Shown here one piece after another: positions 60,422-64,000 of a stretch of 64,000 bases of DNA. The stretch comes from Toxotes chatareus (lineage: Eukaryota; Chordata; Actinopteri; Toxotidae). The translations under genes were made by a program, and so were the position numbers. Each line of letters opens with the position of its first letter. Position 1 is the first letter of the stretch. The notes beneath the pieces were generated by a model that searched no databases, was not told where the DNA came from, and saw only the letters and a list, made by a program, of their open reading frames with translations. The stretch covers positions 19,213,517 through 19,277,516 of the forward strand of contig CM028891.1 in NCBI GenBank assembly GCA_016801885.1, read 5' to 3'.

Positions 60422-63400
60422 ATGGCAGAGACAGTGAAGTATGTGGACGACGAACACAAGAGCATCTTCCTGAAGCTGCTGAACGAGCAGCGACTGGAGG
60501 GCGAACACTGCGACATCGCCGTGGTGGTCGAGGATGTGAAGTTCCGGGCTCATCGCTGTGTACTCGCCGCCTGCTCCAACTACTTCAAAAAACTTTTTAA
60601 AAAACACGAGGTATACTCAGATATTCACAGCACGCTCCAGCTACCTCAGGAAGTCCTGCTCTGTCCTCTGTGCTCACAGGGACACGCACTCAGTTCAGCT
60701 GAATTCACAGTGAAGCTGTTCGCATTCACGTTTCTGTTTCTGTGTCAAACATGTATGAAGCAGAGACTAAAACAGAACAGAAACAACAGAGACTGAAATC
60801 TGCCTTTTCTGTAAACTGTGAATACTCTAAAATGCTCTGCGTGTCTTTGTACCTGGTCAGGTGGACAACTCGTCTGTGATCGAGATCGACTTCATTCGCT
60901 CTGATATCTTTGAGGAGGTGTTGAATTACATGTACACTGCAAAGATCTCAGTCAAGAAGAGAGACGTCAACCTGATGATGTCATCAGGACAGATCCTCGG
61001 CATCCGCTTCCTCGACAAACTCTGCTCTCAGGTAACACTCACACACACAGGTAAGAGTAACACACAGGTAACTGCTGAGTTATCCAGCAGTGTTCATGTT
61101 TGTGTTGTCAGCAGCAGCGTGGTGATGACTGCTGGTCAACGTGTGTTCATACAGTTAGTAACCAAACACAGACGGGGTGACCAGGGAGACCTAACCCTAA
61201 CCCCCCCACCCTGTCCTCCTCCTCCTCTCTCACTCACTGCCAACATGATGATGCTTTCATGTGTCCTCAGAAACGAGATGTATCATCAGAGGACAAAGAG
61301 AAGTTTCCCTACGACATCGTAAAGATGGCGCTGCCGCCCGAGGCTCAGCTGGCGGCTGAGTCTGAGGTACAGTTTTAATTATCAGTAATGATCGGTGATT
61401 ATAGGTCTGTCACATGATGGTCCAAGCAGCGTCACAAAGGCCACACCTGTTTCCACCTGTAATCTCGTTTGGCAGAATTGTGAAATATGCAGAACCCACT
61501 GCGAGTCCAGTATCATGCCCCACCTCACGACCACAGGGTGGCGCTTTTGTTGCAAACTCATGAAATGAGATTGCCAACTAGCATATCATACACGTGTCAT
61601 GTGTCCAGCTGCCTGCTGAGGTCATATAAACCCCAGGTGCAGCTCCACCCACTGCTCAGGCACATCTAATCTCTGAGTCGTCTGCGTCTGGGTCTGTGCC
61701 ATTTCTCACAGTCATGATGATCATGTGTGTGTTCAGGTGCTTGGGGAACACGATGACACGCCCACAACAGACGATCTCGTTGAGGCATCAGCCAATCAGG
61801 AGCTAGATAAGTCTCCCAGTGCAGCACTGCGTGTCCAGGAGGCCATCCTGAAAGAACTGACCAATGAGGACGTACACAAGGTACACACACATTCTTGTCT
61901 CACTGTCCCTGTGGGGTACACTCATTAACATAATGCATTCTCTAACCAGTACAACCCCTAGCCCTGATTCTAACCTGAACCCTACAGCAGGAGTCTCTGT
62001 CCATGGTGACCCCATTTTTTGTCCCCAGGGGAACTGTGGCCCCATGGGCCAGTGTACATTTTGGGCAAGTTCCCCACCAAGTTATAAAAACAGGGCCACA
62101 CACACTCGCACACAGTTGAACTGCTGTGCTGCTTCTGTCCTCACTTTGGAATAATGGCCTTTATGATGGTTCTTTACGATACATGTACAAACAGGTAAAC
62201 AGCACTTGTAACTACACCTGTGTGACCTCTCCAGGTGACCTGCTATGACCAGGATGTGGTGACAGAGATGGAGGCAGAGCCTAAAGAGCTGGGGGCGGAA
62301 CATCATGCCACACAGACTCTGACATTTGCCGACAGTATGGGAGAGGTGAAGGACGAGCAGCCGCCTGGTTGGTCAACGGCAACAACTGACATGAAGTTTG
62401 AATACCTGCTGTACGGACACAGAGAACAGCTTGCCTGCCAGGTGTGTGGGAAGACCTTCCAGGACGAGAGCAGACTTAGGTTTGTTCCATACAGTTGGTC
62501 ATCACACCTGTTTAACAAATCTGTCAGCACACCTGGATCATAGACCTGATTAAGATCTCTGTTTTTAGGAAACACGAGAAGCTTCATTCAGCAGAGCGTC
62601 CATTCGCCTGTGAGATCTGTTCCAAAGCTTTTACAACACACGCTCACCTGAAAGGTACAAACACACCTGTACTCAGGTACAATCATCTGAGCACTGATGT
62701 GTTCAGATGCATGGTGAGATACCTGCTCTGCAGAAACAGCAGTGTGATGCTGTGGATAGTGTCGTGTGTTTTTATTCTTTCTCTGAGGTAAAGTGTTTGG
62801 TTCTGTTTTCACCTGTGTGTCCCAGAACACCTGAAGATCCACACGGGCTTCAAACCTTACAGGTGTGATGTTTGTGGGAAATCATTCATTCGAGCTCCAG
62901 ACCTGAAAAAACACGAACGGGTTCACAGCAACGAGAGACCGTTCGCCTGCCAGATGTGTGACAAGGTGAGCTCGTCTGTCTGCCTCCTACCTTTCTGTAT
63001 GTCTCTTTTACCTGTCTGTGTCTCACCTGTCTGCTCACCTGTCTCTTTCATCTGTCTGTGTCTCACCTGTCTTTCTGCAGGCATTTAAACACAAGTCCCA
63101 CCTGAAAGACCATGAGAGGAGACACAGAGGAGAGAAACCATTCGTCTGTCCTTCCTGCACCAAGGCTTTTGCCAAGGTACTCCTGATGCTGCTGGTACTA
63201 CACTACAGTACTCACAGTACTGTACTCACTGTACTACAGTACCGACAGTCCTACTGTGCAGCAGGTGTATTCGTACCCATGGTATGTTCAGTGTCACTCT
63301 GTACTTTCAGGCGTCAGATCTGAAGCGTCATGAAAACAACATGCACAGTGAGAGGAAACAGCTGAATCCACTGCAGAGCGACACAGAGACACTGCAGGCT

Positions 63401-63451
63401 GCTGCCATGGCTGCAGAGGAGCAACATCTGGACAACATCAGCTGTTCTTAA
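60422..63451 (+). CDS. zbtb14: zinc finger and BTB domain protein 14 (zbtb14), 435 aa, 9 coding exons
   Basis: Exons: 60422-60610, 60861-61031, 61271-61366, 61737-61880, 62235-62479, 62569-62654, 62826-62965, 63081-63176, 63311-63451. All are GT-AG and in frame to TAA. The start ATG is the first codon after the acceptor. The BTB/POZ dimerisation domain covers about residues 20-125 (EHCDIAVVVEDVKFRAHRCV, DIFEEVLNYMYTAKI). An acidic linker includes the conserved SPSAALRVQEAILKELTNED and MKFEYLLYGHREQ. Five C2H2 zinc fingers from about residue 268 (CQVCGKTF... to ...HENNMH) bind GC-rich DNA. Human ZBTB14 (ZF5) has 449 aa and the same order; it is a nuclear transcriptional repressor, reported to act on MYC. 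The C-terminus MAAEEQHLDNISCS is followed after the stop by a duplicated copy of its last 27 bases. Confidence 0.97.
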
Positions 63452-64000
63452 CATCTGGACAACGTCAGCTGCTCCTAATTTTCACTGTATTGATAAGAAT
63501 ATTTTCACTGTACCTATTGACTTATTTTTAATGCAGACCTTTAATGAAGTTCTGTTTGTAGGATAGTTTTTCCTCTGAACAGTGAACATGAACTGATGAC
63601 CTCGATGAGCATGTGATTGGTAAACATGGCTGCTGCTCTGTGACCTCCTCCTTTTCCTCTGGCTTCCTGTATGATCTGGAATCTTTGTAAATGTACAGAT
63701 TTGTTTGTCAGTCTGAACCAAACTCCATACAGAAAGTGGTGGATTTTGAAGCTGCTGGTTTGTGCTGTCGTATGTAAAACTGTCGCTCTGTTCTGTTTAA
63801 TAAGCAGAGCTGCTGGGTTTTAAACCACGCCTATTTTATTTCATTAGGTTTCATCACCATCACTAAACTACAGGAGCCCGGAGTGGACACATTAAGTCAC
63901 AGGGCTCTGTTTCCATGGTGCCGCTCTAACAGCAAAATAAACCCTTTTAATTAAAACCTCACACGTGTTCAAATAAGCATCATTATGTTCTGAACACATT
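63452..64000 (+). other. zbtb14 3' UTR and end of window
   Basis: Begins with the duplicated terminal 27-bp segment (63452-63478). AATAAA at 63936-63941 is the likely polyadenylation signal. No other gene was seen. Confidence 0.7.

Noticed and set aside
61190..61205. CTAACCCTAACCC, telomere-like
   Set aside because: Only two units, inside a zbtb14 intron; too short to call an interstitial telomere.

Overview
This window looks like nuclear DNA of a teleost fish. Genes are split by short GT-AG introns, and the sequence is rich in CA/GT microsatellites and fish-type interspersed repeats. Every coding call below was built by joining exons by eye so that reading frame, splice sites and remembered family similarity agree. 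No database search was run.

Layout. (1) 1-14354: no gene body. It is most simply intron 1 of a receptor tyrosine phosphatase gene (ptprm-like) whose signal-peptide exon is at 14355-14442, minus strand. It contains many simple repeats and a purine-only tract of about 3.2 kb at 7862-11094. (2) 15956-18893, minus: a seven-exon leucine-rich-repeat gene closest to LRRC30. (3) 18894-34016: gene-poor. It holds a dispersed repeat inserted in a local VNTR (20469-21256) and a non-autonomous LTR retrotransposon (23467-26052, minus). The element's primer-binding site is complementary to the predicted 5' end of its own RNA, as in the self-priming Tf1/sushi group. (4) 34017-41254, minus: gcm2, eight exons, complete GCM DNA-binding domain. 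(5) 44180-50401, plus: sycp2l, 24 coding exons, synaptonemal complex. It begins directly after a GT repeat of about 770 bp. (6) 52576-57051, plus: gnal, G-protein alpha subunit of the Gs/Golf class, 12 coding exons, all GTPase motifs intact. (7) 60422-63451, plus: zbtb14, BTB plus five C2H2 zinc fingers, behind a CpG-rich promoter with a noncoding first exon.

The genes do not form one pathway. They belong to development (gcm2, ptprm), meiosis (sycp2l), GPCR signalling (gnal) and transcription (zbtb14). What links them is chromosome history. In human, GCM2 and SYCP2L are neighbours on 6p24, while PTPRM, LRRC30, GNAL and ZBTB14 lie on 18p11; here they are interleaved in 64 kb. The sycp2l-gnal adjacency parallels human SYCP2 and GNAS, both on 20q13.3.

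Most unusual signals: a nine-copy motif of about 45 bp in both orientations, confined to the 5' region of gcm2 (38321-42492); the purine tract with seeded copies of one unique 46-bp sequence; the self-priming LTR element with an unrecognised ORF; TG repeats standing where polypyrimidine tracts are expected at several 3' splice sites; and a degenerate intronic repeat shared by gcm2 and sycp2l.
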